Source: Clitoria ternatea (taxonomy: Eukaryota > Streptophyta > Magnoliopsida > Fabales > Fabaceae). From it: 64,000 nt of DNA. Made by a program: the position numbers and the translations under genes. The notes beneath the pieces are model-generated. The model searched no databases. It saw only the letters and a program-made list of their open reading frames with translations, and was not told the DNA's origin. Positions 1-11,640 of this stretch are shown piece after piece. Location of the stretch: positions 42,432,501 through 42,496,500 of the forward strand of contig CM075671.1 in assembly GCA_037962975.1 (NCBI GenBank), written 5' to 3'. Position 1 is the stretch's first letter. Every line of letters starts with the position of its first letter.

Positions 1-1524
1 GTCTTTGACCTGTTACACTCAAAAAATTCCCAGACAGTATAATACAATCATATTAAATATGTGTTTTTGATTCAAACATCAAACTTAACATAGTCTAACA
101 ATTATAAATTCTCATTATAAAAATATACAAATAGCATGGTATGACATATAAATAATAAATGTAAATAAGTAAAGACATAAAAATAATAAATGAAATAAAT
201 ATTGAGAGGGTCAGAGAGTCCCTTCTATTATTTAACATGTCTTATATTTAGTAAATTCCTATCTCACCCTCCCTTTACCTAAGAAACTTGTTTCCAAGAG
301 AATCTTCTGAAGTTAACCTAAACACATAGGTTCTTATGATCAGTGCTTAGTTCATCTTTTATTATACTTTTATTTGACACTTAATATAGCGATATTAAAA
401 ATGAGAAAAAATTTGATAATTAGATATTCATTATAATAACACAATAATATTAAAAATGGTATTGTCATAAATTTTAAAAGTGTGTAATAATAATTAAACA
501 TCCATTAAAAATTATAAAAAGATAACAATTAAATAAATGATTAAGAAATAAAGTATATGACTAAATAAATAAATAAATAAACATTATAAACATAATAAAT
601 AATAAATATATGAAAATAAGAATAGTTCAATTAAGTAAGTAAATAAATTAAATGTAAATAAAAGAATAAAATAATGAGATAACAAAATAAAAATAACAAA
701 TCTAAATTATAGATGAACAATAATAACAATAGAAATAAATAAAAAATATATAAAAATTAATTAATTAAACATAGAATTAATAATAATAATAATAATAATA
801 ATAACAGATTAAATAATAATACATAATAATAAAAATGACAACATAAATAAAGGAGCAAATAAATAAATAGATAAATAAATAAACAATTACGTAAACAAAT
901 AATTAAACAACTAAGCAATTAAATAAATGACTAAATAAATGACTAAACAATTAAATAATTAATTAAGAATTTAATTAAATAAATAAATAAACAATTAAAT
1001 AAACAATTAAATAAATTATGAAATAATTTAATAAGTAATTAAGAAATTATATAAACAAATAAACAAATAAATAAATAATATCTAAATAATTAATTAAAGA
1101 AATAATTAAACAATTAAATAAATGAACAATTAAATAATTAAACAAATCAATAATTAAATCAATAATCAAATAAATAAACACATAAATAGATAACAATAAT
1201 AAATAGACAAACAATAAGAATGGATAAATAAATAATAAGTAAACAGTAGATAAATAAAAATAAAATTAAGTAAATAAGTAAATGAACAAACAATAAAAGG
1301 AACAAATAAATAAATAAAAACTAATTAAATAAATAAATAGAACAAACAAATATATATACAAATAAATAAATCAACAATAAAATAAATAAACAAACAAACA
1401 AATAAATAAATAAATAAATAAATATATAATATAAATAAATAATTAAATAAAACATAAATAAATAATAAATAAAATAAATAAATAACATTATATATATATA
1501 TGTTTACGTTATAATCAGTAACGT

Positions 1525-1556
<32 letters not shown>

Positions 1557-1560
1557 CTTT
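1..1560. repeat. AT-rich low-complexity DNA, AAAT-like simple repeats
   Basis: No gene is visible. From about 540 to 1490 the plus strand is a degenerate run of AAAT, AATA and AAAC units, with an AAT run near 780-803. A TA dinucleotide run lies at about 1528-1557. The first 500 bases are also very AT-rich but not clearly periodic. Confidence 0.85.
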
Positions 1561-2202
1561 CAACAAAAGAAAAGAATGGAAGCAGGGAGAGAACATGCCT
1601 TTTCCTTTCCTTCTATTCCTTGCCCAAAACCGCGTGAATGTAAAATGGTAACAGGGAATATTTATAGGCAATGAAAATATTATTTATTTATTTATTTATT
1701 TTTTCATAATTATCCATAACTATACTATAAGTAGTTTTAGGAGATAAATTTTATACTTAAAATTTTGTTATGAACACTCAAAATATACTTAGTAAAATAA
1801 ATATAACTTTTTAATGAATTTCTTTTGCATTAAATATCTTAATTACTAAATGTTTAAATACCTGTTTTTATAAGTTTATCGGTTTACTTTTCTAACCAAA
1901 CGATCTCTAAACTTTATGAAATTTTAAACTTAAACTCACATGCACGAATCTAAATTCCCTATCAAGTTTCATAATTTTTTGATAACATTTTTTGTACTGG
2001 TTTAGACCCAACCAGCTCTATTTTGGACTATTTTAACTTATCTCTAAAAATATCCAAAAATTTTCATAAAATCCTATAAATTGCAACAATCAATCAGTTC
2101 TAAAGAACCTTAAGCTAATTTTGCCAAAATTTTAAATTATAATTTTCTTTACAATTTTATCCTTTTAAATAAAAAGTTATAATAAAAGTATAGGATGTTA
2201 CA
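1561..2202 (-). repeat. Possible edge of a gypsy-type LTR (minus strand)
   Basis: No gene is present. The stretch ends at 2202 in GGATGTTACA, whose complement TGTAACATCC is the usual start of many plant gypsy LTRs and resembles the start of the solo LTR at 4812. I could not find the other end or a target duplication, so this is a suggestion from one edge only. Confidence 0.3.
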
Positions 2203-2578
2203 CAAATCATAATTATAAATATGTTAGTGTTGTTCATATATGTTTTGATATTGATTGCATGAGGTTGTAATGGTTGATTGTATTGAGTTGATGATAGATT
2301 TAATTGTATTGATTGCATAGACTTGAGGTGGCCACATTGATGATATGATATTTCATTGGGTTGTAATGATAACTGATGTTATATGTTAATGATAATTATT
2401 CAGCTTAAGGTAACTTAGTGAATGTTTTGTTATAATTGGTTATTGCATGTTATGCCTGTTAAGGTGTTCAACACCTTGGTGATGGTAACCAAGTAATGGC
2501 TAGTGATGGTAACCAGGTGTTTATGATAATTATGATTATTGTGAGTATAACATTTGCATTCAAACGCTTACAGGACTA
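2203..2578. other. Intergenic stretch, nothing recognised
   Basis: AT-rich unique-looking sequence with no supported ORF. It is the left flank of the hAT-type element. A short direct repeat, GATGGTAACCAAG/GATGGTAACCAGG, occurs near 2480-2520. Confidence 0.6.
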
Positions 2579-2586
2579 CATGGGAG

Positions 2587-4361
2587 TAGGGGTGTCAAAT
2601 GGATGGTTTGGATAAGATTAGAGTTAAATTTTATTGGATGGATAAAATCCATCCATTAATCCATTTATGATTCATTTAAAAAATCTTGAAATATCCATCC
2701 AATCCATAACCTTAATTAACTAAATCCACCCAATCCATCCATTAACATCTTTTTTATGGATGGATATCCAACCATCCATTTAAAAAATAATGTTATTTTT
2801 TTAATTTCTTTTCTTATTTTTCCACTTTATATTTTATACTCTTACACTTTAGTTTTTTTCTAAACTTTTTCTTTTAATTTCTCTCTGTATTTTTTATTTA
2901 ATTTTTTTACTCTCCAAATTTTTTCTTTTAATTCTTTTTTTATTTTCTTGCTTCATATTCTTACATTTTAATTTATATTTTTTTACTCTTCAATTTTTTC
3001 TTTTAATTTTTTATTTTATCACTTTATATTCTTACACTTTAATTTTTATTTTTCTCCTCTCTAAATTTTTCTTTTAATTTCTCTCCATATTTTTTTCATT
3101 TAATTTCTTTTTTTACCCTCCAAATTTTTTCTTTTTATTTTTTTTATTTTCTCACTTTATATTCTTAATCCTTAGGCATAATTTGTTTTAGTGCATGTTT
3201 TTTTCTTTAACTTCTACTTTAAATGTTTTCTTTAAAAAAAATTTAAAGAAATATTAAAATTAGTTACAACGGTTGCAATTTTTACTTTTATTAATGAACT
3301 CTAGTCTTGGAGAGTGAAAATTGAACTTTCATGCAAATTAACTTGATGTAAAGATAATCAAATTTTTGCATAGTCAGACTTTTTTTTTAATTTTATAACT
3401 TAATGATAAAATAAAGTTTTTGTTATCGTATTTTATTATGATAAAGTAACATTCACTTTTAAGTTTGTCCATGATTTCTAATAATCACAGTTAATTGACT
3501 TAGTGTTAAGAGAAATGTTGAGTAGATATATAACAATAATTAACTATGTTGTTAATGATGTTACCAAAAAAATAGAGGAAGGCAACTTAATTTTATTTCA
3601 TACAGAAAGTTTGATAAGCATTTTTTTTGGTTCGGGTTTGATAAATTTTTAATTGACGATATGACATAAATCAACAATTAATTAAATTTTTAAATTAAGT
3701 AATTTTACAAATTTGATAAAGAAATAAATAAATAGAAAAATCATAAATAAATTCGTAATAAAAGAGCATATGTGATAAGGTTGACGGAATGAATTGTCTT
3801 TAAAATAAATGGTACTGAAAATAAAAACTACAGAGAAGTTTAGAATACGATATATTGATAATCAAAAAAGGTTAGTATTTCGTGATGAATAACTACTGAT
3901 AATATCCTACTTTTATCTTAGGAAACTATGCGCCAATGACGTAAGATTTTTGGTTAATATTGATAGGTAGGTTTGGTCATGAAAATTTTACCGGTTTTTG
4001 ACCAACTCAATGCATAATCAGTTTTTCCATGTTTCCGGTCTAGACAAGGCATCGGTTCCCAGTTGAACTAGTCCAACTGGCCGGTCCGGTCTGATCGGCC
4101 ATCCCAGTCCATTTCTGATAACACTGTATGAGATTGAAATTAATTTTTTTAATTTAAAAATCTAATGGATTTTAATAAAAAAACAAAAGTAAAATCCAAT
4201 GGATTAAAATTGTGATGGATCCATCCATATCCATCCAATAAATAAACGGGATCCAATCCATTAAATCCATCATATTTTATTTTATAAATGGATGGATTGG
4301 ATGGATTATGTGTGGATGGATTGGATACTTAATGGATAGATGGATTAAATTGACACCCCTA
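2587..4361. mobile_element. Non-autonomous hAT-type DNA transposon, about 1.8 kb
   Basis: The element begins TAGGGGTGTCAA and ends with the exact complement TTGACACCCCTA. It is flanked by a perfect 8-bp direct duplication, CATGGGAG, at 2579-2586 and 4362-4369. Perfect terminal inverted repeats plus an 8-bp duplication are diagnostic of the hAT superfamily. No transposase frame is present, so mobilisation would need an autonomous relative. Both subterminal regions (about 2600-2790 and 4215-4345) are crowded with ATCCATCC/GGATGGAT words, the likely binding region for the transposase (inference). Near 4030-4100 a GC-richer patch with CCGGTCCGGTCTG may be part of another old insertion. Confidence 0.92.
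2785..3175 (+). repeat. Tandem pyrimidine-rich repeat inside the hAT element
   Basis: Three to four diverged copies of a unit of roughly 110-130 bp run head to tail. Each contains phrases such as CACTTTATATTCTTACACTTT, then CTCTCCAAATTTTT, then CTTTTAATTTCTCTC. The strand is almost purely T and C. Unit boundaries are judged by eye. Confidence 0.6.
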
Positions 4362-4369
4362 CATGGGAG

Positions 4370-4806
4370 GATAGCCTTTGGATAGGCAAAGACCCTGTAT
4401 GGTTTCCTTCAAGATCCACAGCCACCTTGGATTGGGTTCAAGGTCGGCCCGTGAGACGACGCCTACAATGAGGGTAAATTTTTCATGATTTAAAAAGAAA
4501 AACAAATTAAGAAAAGAAAACATTCGTGAAGTAAAATTTTGTTTTAACAAGTAACCCCGGACCATTTAAATAACCTACCTCATATATGAAGATATGAGAA
4601 GGTGGATAAATTAGGTCGAAAATGCTCCTTGGACAATCAATTTATTTTGTGAGTTATGGAATTGTATAAAAAGGGTTTAAAGATACTCAGTTTAATGTTT
4701 AAAAAGCAGCAATACAATTTCACAAGGACCCGAGATGTTGCCATGGCTTAATGGCCAAAAAGTGAGCAACAGAAATAAAATAAAGATTTTGAAGTTTTGG
4801 AATCAG
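4370..4806. other. Intergenic stretch, nothing recognised
   Basis: No supported gene. The sequence lies between the right target duplication of the hAT element and the solo LTR. A short minus-strand open frame at 4359-4565 crosses the hAT end and has no recognisable motif. Confidence 0.55.
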
Positions 4807-5013
4807 GCCCATGTAACAGCCCAAATTTTTAATTAAATTTGAAGCGGTAATTAAATAATAAAAAAATTAAAGTTTCTTAGAGAAATAAGAAATGAATCTT
4901 AGAAAATAGAAAATTTAATTATGAATACAAGGATATTTTTAGTCTGACTTAAAACAGAATTAAACGAGAATGGAACGTAGAATAGAATAATAAAATAAAA
5001 TAAAAATCTTCTA

Positions 5014-5150
5014 CAGTAAAATGCTACAGTAAACATCATGTGAAAAACTTGCGAAATGTAGAGAATTCAGGAGAGTTCTCCATTTTACCACCGCCTCATG
5101 TCATTTTGAGCTGCTACAGTAATTTGCTACAGTAATTTGCTACAGTAACC
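5014..5150 (+). repeat. CTACAGTAA short repeats upstream of the solo-LTR TATA box
   Basis: The word CTACAGTAA or a close form recurs at about 5014, 5025, 5113, 5126 and 5139. The last three are spaced 13 bp apart as a small tandem array. They lie just upstream of the TATA box, where LTR enhancer repeats often sit; that role is an inference. Confidence 0.6.
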
Positions 5151-5163
5151 GCCATTGAAAGCC

Positions 5164-5171
5164 TATAAATA
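5164..5171 (+). promoter_or_regulatory. Putative TATA box of the solo LTR
   Basis: TATAAATA followed by a GAGCCCC-type stretch and a leader rich in CT. Its position about 350 bp inside the LTR fits the U3/R boundary of a plant LTR. No transcript evidence is available here. Confidence 0.55.
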
Positions 5172-5518
5172 GAGCCCCAACCTCTCACATTCCCTGAGAC
5201 CACAAACCTCACTGATCCTATAACCTTTCATCTCTCTCTTCAAGCTCTCAAAACCTTCATTCTTTAATTTTCGCAGAAGAAAAAATTACGCAAACTTGAA
5301 GATTTGAAGAAATACAAGGGAGTTTAGCATAAGGAAAGTTTAACGATCTTCATTTGAGGTAAGAAAGAGGGGATAGGATATTAAATACATAGAAATTAAG
5401 TTAGAATTGCTTGCTTAATTATTTAGAAACTCATATAGTTAGATTTTAATTTAATTTGAATTAAATTGTGAAATTAATACAAATGGTTTGGAATATGATA
5501 TTAAACAATTACTATAAC

Positions 5519-5665
5519 ATGGAAAATATGTTTCCATACTCTTTGACTTATTAAATGTTATGGAAAATATGATTCCATATGTTTGAAATATGATATAAAT
5601 GTTATGGAAATGTGTTTCCATATGATTGAATTATGATATGAGTAGTATGGAAAATATGTTTCCAT
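5519..5665 (+). repeat. Four tandem palindromes, about 43-bp period
   Basis: The palindrome ATGGAAAATATGTTTCCAT or a near copy occurs at 5519-5537, 5560-5578, 5604-5621 and 5647-5665. Starts are 41, 44 and 43 bp apart, so the repeat unit is about 43 bp. It lies in the downstream part (R/U5 side) of the solo LTR. Confidence 0.85.
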
Positions 5666-6609
5666 ATTCTTTGAATTACAAATAAAGTATGCTTAATTGA
5701 TTGTTATAATAATTTTATTGTTAAAATTAATTATAAAGGAATTTGATAATTTAATGCATTCATGCATCATATGCATTGGTCGTTCAAAGAATCTGCGGAG
5801 GGGTTCTTTGAGGGGGTTCCCGGTGGGGGAACGCGCTCGGTTGAGCAATAGACTTCTGTGGTGGTTTTATATCACGGCCATCTTAAGGACTAAGCAGTGT
5901 TTCCTTAAGGAGGGTCCCGCACAATTGTTATTGATATTATGATATTGTTATCCGATGTGGTGTTGCATTATGGGGCGCGGTATCGGTTGGATATCCGTAA
6001 AAATGTTATTGTTGGAAATCACTATAGATGTTCCCACCAGAATAGATCCATCATGCATTTTCATTCATATAAAAGAACGGAATATAATAACATAAGTATA
6101 GTACAAAATACTTGTTTGGCATCTGTATCACATAGCATCCTACTTGTGATTGTGTATGTTCTAATTTGATTTCTATTTATTTGATATTTTATCTCACTCT
6201 TTCTGTTACTTGTGGCAACCCTTTAGTGGTTAACCAGGAAGACATGTGACAAAGTGGATGTTGCTGAATATGGATGAATTATGAAGGCTTTTGATGATGA
6301 TGCTTGCTTGCATGACTACTATTGTTGTATTATGTATATGCTATGTTTTGGTACTTTACATCTTTATATTTTATAAGATCTAGGTGCCTGTTGTAAAATA
6401 TAATATGTATGAAACTCTAATGTTATGTATAATAATAAGAAGTTAATTATGTAAAGGTTGCGTACTCTGATATTGTATCAGTAACCTCTGGAATCAGGTT
6501 GTGAATCTCTTGATAATTACCGGGTGAAAAATAAGTTATCTAAGAAATTTTATATGGTGACGATAATTATCTTGGGATTTGCAAGTTGACTCCAGGGCGT
6601 TACAGCCCA

Positions 6610-6914
6610 CGCTTGAGCGGGGCATCTCTCGCTTGAGCGAGAATAAGGCCATGCGCTTGAGCGCGCATGAACACGCTTGAGCGAGAAAGCAGTGAGCATT
6701 AGAGCCACACTCACGCTTAAGCGAGCAACGCTTGCTTGAGCAAAATCGCTTTAGTGTCTAATTGCACGCTATTCACTTGAGCGAGGACCCTACGCCTAAG
6801 CGAAATCCATCTAGCACCAACTCCACCCCCGCTCGCTTGAGCGAGTATTCCCCTCGCTTGAGCGAGGAATGGCCAGAGGCCAACCATGTGATGTAAGGGA
6901 CTCTCGCTTAAGCA
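6610..6914 (+). repeat. Array of paired CGCTTGAGCG motifs
   Basis: About eleven copies of CGCTTGAGCG or a one- to two-base variant, often extended to CTCGCTTGAGCGAG. They fall in pairs with start-to-start offsets of 20 (6610/6630), 20 (6654/6674), 19 (6714/6733), 19 (6774/6793) and 21 (6834/6855), plus a single at 6905. The same motif family occurs in the LTRs of the Athila-type element at 32236-45859, so this is probably part of a related LTR, cut by the solo LTR. Confidence 0.85.
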
Positions 6915-7699
6915 AGATTAGCAGTGCATGCTCAAAAACCTGGGTTTTTTACACAACATGACATGCCAAAACTCATTCCATGCAGAGTTAGCCTAAACTA
7001 TCATTTTGCATACATTAAACATGCATTTGGGACATGATCCAACGAACCACACATCACAATCTCAATTTCAATTCATCAAATGCATAAAAGAGATTTTTAA
7101 AATCTTTTCATCATAACTAAGCATGCCATTTTACATTATAGGCCTATTTGGCCATAACCACTCATACATGTGAATCATAAATACTCATTTTGAGTTGGGG
7201 ATAGCCTCTATACAGGATCTTAGCCTTCAATTAGGAACATGGCATATCTACTGCCCAATACTCTTACACTTTGGCATTCCAACAAACAAAATCACACATT
7301 CATGTACCATTAACCATCATCTTACTCAATCAACATCATTTATTCATCAATTGAACCAATAATAAGTGTCATCACTATCATCTTGCATCATAAAGGTCAT
7401 AATAAAAAATTAGCCATACACATAGAGGGTCCAATTTTCACCTATGATCTTCAAAATGAATACATCCTAATCCCAATTACACACTATGCATATTCAACAC
7501 CATATGCTATACAAAATCAATGGTTTGCAGGCCAAGGCACTTCCTATACAACTATTTACCTCCGCCATCAAAATGCACATCAAAAGTGATTCACCTCACC
7601 CATGATTATCCTGTAATCACAAAGCTAAAAGTAGACAACATGGGAGAGTGAGTCATACATTCCAAAAGATGAATATGAATACAATGTAATCATGTGCAA
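6915..7699. other. Probable LTR-derived DNA, no gene
   Basis: No coding region is supported. By position, downstream on the minus strand of the polypurine-like tract at 7703, and next to the CGCTTGAGCG array, this may be the U3 part of an old Athila-type 3' LTR. I could not match it to the LTR at 18447-19932, so the assignment is weak. Confidence 0.3.
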
Positions 7700-7702
7700 A
7701 TA

Positions 7703-7739
7703 CCCCAAACTAAGGCATTGCTTGTCCTCGAGCAATCAC
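7703..7739 (-). other. Polypurine-tract region of an Athila-type element (minus strand)
   Basis: On the minus strand the sequence reads GTGATTGCTCGAGGACAAG, then GCCTTAGTTTGGGG. The intact Athila-type element has the same arrangement (TTGCTTGAGGACAAG, then AAGTTTGGGG) immediately before its 3' LTR at 43902. This should therefore mark the internal/3' LTR junction of a minus-strand element. Confidence 0.6.
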
Positions 7740-7742
7740 TGT

Positions 7743-8990
7743 ATCCATACAACATACAATGGAAAACCAGCAGACCCAAAAAAACCTAAGGAGCATTGTG
7801 TTTATTTATGTGTTTTGTGTGTTATTAGTCTTCATCATTTTTTTATTGATTGCATAAACTACCAGAATATACCACAACTACCAATCAAACCATGTAAACT
7901 AAGATTTGACTAAGGGTGCTCTTTCTCACTTTTTCACTCAGTGTTTGTGTTTCAATCACTCAAATCACTACATTGTAAACACTACCATAAGCTTGGCAAA
8001 TGACCATAAACTCCACAGTTATCCAGAAAAACATGCATTAGTCAAAAGGTCTTTCATATGGTTATAACGTGGCCAGGGGGTTTATAGCATGGGAATGGAA
8101 ACCAAGAAAAAGGAAATTACAAAGGGTTAATATCATATGAAGAATAATGTCATAAGGAGGCAAACCCTAATTCAACAACTCTTTGCAAATTCAACCTATA
8201 AGGAGTCTGGCTCCTGTATTTTTCATTTTCATTTTCCGAACTCTACTCTTTATTCCTTTCCTTTTTCCCTTTATCTTTTTATTTTTGAATATCAAACCCC
8301 ATACCATCATAATTTATTTCTCAAACCTTCTTTAGTTTGTCTTACCTCTTTTCCTCCTATATATTAATGAGAAACATTATATCAAAGGATTTGAAAGAAC
8401 ATTTCGTTTCATGGCTCAAAAAAGGAAACTAGTGGATTATGCGTTTAACAAATTCTGAGGTTAAAGAAAGAAAACCTAATTTGCCTTTTTCATTCTAAGC
8501 ATGTATTCATAAACTATTTCAAATTCGTCAAAAGCCAAGTTCTAGAGTGCCATCAAATGTGTGAATCACTCAAAGTAAGAAATATAGGTAAATAAAATTA
8601 TATGCACTGAATACCCTATTGGCTCAAAACCTCATAATGGTAACTTAGTCTAATCAGAGAAAACATAGCATCATGAAGAGTGATTATTCTGGCAAGAATA
8701 ACAATCAAAATCTTTTTTATTTATATATTATTATTTTTTATTCTTTTATTTTAATTTTCAAGGTTCACCTAAGCAATGCTTAAGATCTAACTAATCTACA
8801 TCACATGTCATACAGATAACAATAACTGCAATCAACAATCAATGCTAGCCCAAGGCATATGAGCAGACATATAATCATGCAAATGAACTAGAACATAAAC
8901 ATAAAATCATGCAAATGAACTAGGAAATAAAGATAAACAAAAATAAAAAAGGATAAAGTGAGAACAAGCTGAACTTTTGTGTATCCTTCA
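7743..8990. other. Non-coding 3' part of the minus-strand Athila-type element
   Basis: No supported gene. The stretch lies between two AGTTTGGGG tracts (7703 and 8991), as in the 3' untranslated part of the intact Athila-type element at 42790-43900. Short open frames here, such as 8137-8367, show no motif. Confidence 0.45.
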
Positions 8991-9000
8991 CCCCAAACTA
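8991..9000 (-). other. AGTTTGGGG purine tract
   Basis: The minus strand reads TAGTTTGGGG, a second copy of the tract type found before the 3' LTR. In the intact relative, extra copies of this tract also occur inside the 3' untranslated region. Confidence 0.45.
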
Positions 9001-9813
9001 AAACTGGACATTATCCCTAATGTCTATATCAAGGGAACCAAAGAGGTCTGTAATTGAGGAACCAGGGGTAAAAGGACATAAAAGTTCAACTGATACCTGT
9101 CATGGAGAAGGGGGTAGGAAATGGCCCTGCTGGGAATGCCAATCGTACATGGCATCAACTCTGTGGGAGATATGGGTGAGTTGGGCTCCTTGCCTTTCTT
9201 GATCTCTGGACATGGACTTCATTTGTAGGGACATGGAGTCCATGCGACTGCTCATGCCCTCAATCAGAGAGTACATACGCTCCATTGAGAAACTAGAGCC
9301 AGAAATGGATTGGGATGGGCCAACGAAGTGCTCTGGGGGATATGGCATATCAGTATCCATATGATCTTCCTCAGCATCACCTGTACCTATAAAAAGAAAA
9401 GTACTCTTGCCCTCCAGGCTAGTAAAGCTAGGATCAGGCAAGGGGTGAGGCATAGAAAGTCCAGGAATATTAAACTATAAATAGCCCTATGAAGTACTAT
9501 CATACCCATATTAATCATTTCATCCATGTCTACCCTTTTGGGTTGACATAACAGGGTATCCTGTTCCAAGTCAATGCCAACATAACGGGCAAGTGGGTTG
9601 ATATACCTGGCTATAACTATCCCGCCAGAGGTAGCCCGACCAACTCGAGTAAATTGACTAAAAAGCCATTTAGTTTAGTGGGTCGATATTTGATGGATCA
9701 TGGCATAAAGAAAGTATAATTCAGCAGCCCGAATGGTACCCGGACTGTCGAATCACCCAAAGATGGAACGGGCAATGAACCTCTAGAGGTATTTAATAGG
9801 ATGATGTATAGAG

Positions 9814-10673
9814 TGTTGGTGTATGCACTACGAGCTATTAATGTATCAATTTTAACTTATCAATAAAATTAGTATTTTCAGTTTTTTAGACTAATTTTAA
9901 TGTTATTTATCCTGGAATAATAGGTCATATGAGAATTATTCCTAAAACGTCCCTAATCAAGTATTTACATGGGGACATGTAAATACATTAAAATTAGTAT
10001 GTGAATGTACTGATGATTTGATCTCACAAATCATGGATATATGATATCAAGTCTTTACACGGGTACACATTAAGAGTAATGTTGTGCTGGACAGACCCAC
10101 CATGAGAACGTTGCATGGATCGTTACATGAGTGTCATAAACGGTTCTCAATGTGATAATGGTATATAGTCCTTTGACCTGAAGTCTCTATGATTCCTACA
10201 TAAGGAGTTTATTGTTTTAATACAATCAAGTGTTATCTGTAATAAGATGACCATAAAGATTGTGATTAGGCAATAGACAAATTATACAGAGGGATGTGAG
10301 TGATGTAGTTGGAATTTGTCTCTCCTATGTGACAAGAGTGATATCTATGGGCCACTTGATGGAGTAAGACTAATGAAATGCATGGCCATACTAGGACGAA
10401 TAAATATTAGATATTTATTCTATAAAGTCTACTCTGGTATCAAGTAAAATGAATTGGGCCATACAAGGATGACGACGACCATGCCTTGGGCCTAATTAGA
10501 TATCACAATAAAAGGAATAAATATATAAAATAATTATCACTTATAGGTCATGTCAATGATAAATAATATTCAGACATAATGATGTATTGCTAGATACCGC
10601 TCTTATTTTATATTAATAATAATATAGTTTATTATTAATATAACCGAATATTTTACCTATAGGTTCACCAACA
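9814..10673. mobile_element. Solo LTR of Copia type, 860 bp
   Basis: The ends are TGTTGGTG and CACCAACA, an 8-bp terminal inverted repeat in the TG...CA form. A perfect duplication TAGAG lies at 9809-9813 and 10674-10678. TGTTGG...CCAACA ends are typical of Copia LTRs. It interrupts the third ORF of the minus-strand Athila-type element. There is no internal region, so it is a solo LTR. Orientation was not determined. Confidence 0.85.
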
Positions 10674-10678
10674 TAGAG

Positions 10679-10985
10679 TAAGCCCACCAGAGGATAATTT
10701 TATTTTATTTAGACTGAAAATAAAACTATTTGGGCCTAACTCATTTAGAATAAGTCAAGAGCCCAATGTTTAATGAGAGCTCAGGTCAAGATCTAAGCCT
10801 ATATATAGAGCATGAGATGCTCATAGACTGCTGCTCAGAAATTAGACTATAATCAAATTTCTGTACTAGCATTCGGAACTTCGTTTTTCTGGTGGGAGTG
10901 CTCGTGTGGACTCCTAAGGGCGAAGCTACAATTGCTTCAATTGAGGAACTCGTTTTGCGTTTACAAGAGGTAAACCCTAATTAAA
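10679..10985 (+). other. LTR-like fragment with TATA-type box
   Basis: No gene. A TATATATAGAGCATGAG stretch at about 10800 is followed by a leader-like sequence ending in AGGTAAACCCTAATT. It does not read through in frame with the flanking ORF remnants, so it is probably a further insertion. No edges or target duplication were found. Confidence 0.3.
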
Positions 10986-11640
10986 AATTTTAATTTTGCA
11001 TAATGCCTTGAGACATTTGTGTTTGCAATTCTTTTTGGGAATCTTTTGTGTTTTTGCTGCTTGACCCTGATGGGATTCCCTTACATAGAGGAGGCTTTGG
11101 TGGATGATGGATCATACTGTTCTCTAGCCCTGGAAATTTGGGACAAAAAAGATTGACCCTGAAAGTCCCTTGGAATACGAGCAATATTCACACGAGCTAA
11201 AGGAGTACCAGTCATGGAGGGAAAAGCATAAATGATATCCACATCTGCCAAATCCATTCTATAATCAGTGTTGTTTAGCCTAAAAGTAATCTCTCAACCT
11301 GAGTCATTTACACATGGTTTAATATCAATTGAGCTAAGGAACTTTAAAGTAGTGCGTTCATAGTAAGGTTCATATAACTCAATGAAATCACCCCACCCCA
11401 CATTGTTGCATAGTTTCAAAGTATCATGGTAAAGGCCAAGCTCAAGCAAGGATTCTTTGTAGAAAAATCGGGAAGGGATAATATCCCTCGCGGACAAAGA
11501 AGCAAGTCGTATTCTCTGCTCGTCTGAGGTACATTCAATGTCATTAATATTAGCATAGTTAGATGACTTACCTTTTGTTTTTCACTTCTTGCCCACTGTC
11601 TTTGTTCTTCCGGAAGACATGTTTCTTTCCTGAAAAACAT

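Larger units (their letters stand above)
4812..6604 (+). mobile_element. Solo LTR of a gypsy-type retrotransposon, 1,793 bp
   Basis: The unit starts TGTAACAGCCC and ends GGGCGTTACA, so it has TG...CA termini. A perfect 5-bp duplication GCCCA flanks it at 4807-4811 and 6605-6609. No internal coding region or second LTR is attached, which is the signature of unequal recombination between two LTRs. A TATA-type box at 5164-5171 supports the plus orientation. The TGTAACA...TGTTACA style of end is common in chromovirus-type gypsy elements, but lineage cannot be set without an internal domain. It was inserted next to, and splits from its left flank, the CGCTTGAGCG array at 6610. Confidence 0.9.
9100..11621 (-). 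pseudogene. Broken third ORF of an Athila-type element
   Basis: Read on the minus strand from a probable ATG near 11621. An N-terminal part (11497-11294) has the run RFFYKESLLELGLY and then GWGDFIELYEPYYERTTLKF. The C-terminal part (9453-9100) has a methionine-rich probable coiled-coil segment with RMYSLIEGMSSRMDSM and a proline-rich tail. This layout resembles the plant-transposon-protein family (PF20167-type, from memory) often found downstream of pol in legume retroelements. The frame is broken by several stops and frameshifts and by the 860-bp solo LTR at 9814-10673. Its function is unknown; in position it matches the env-like or accessory ORF of Athila elements. The identification is moderate. 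Confidence 0.55.

Noticed and set aside
5697..6169. Two adjacent plus-strand ORFs in the solo LTR
   Set aside because: They lie inside a bounded solo LTR, have no recognisable domain, and such LTRs do not normally encode protein.
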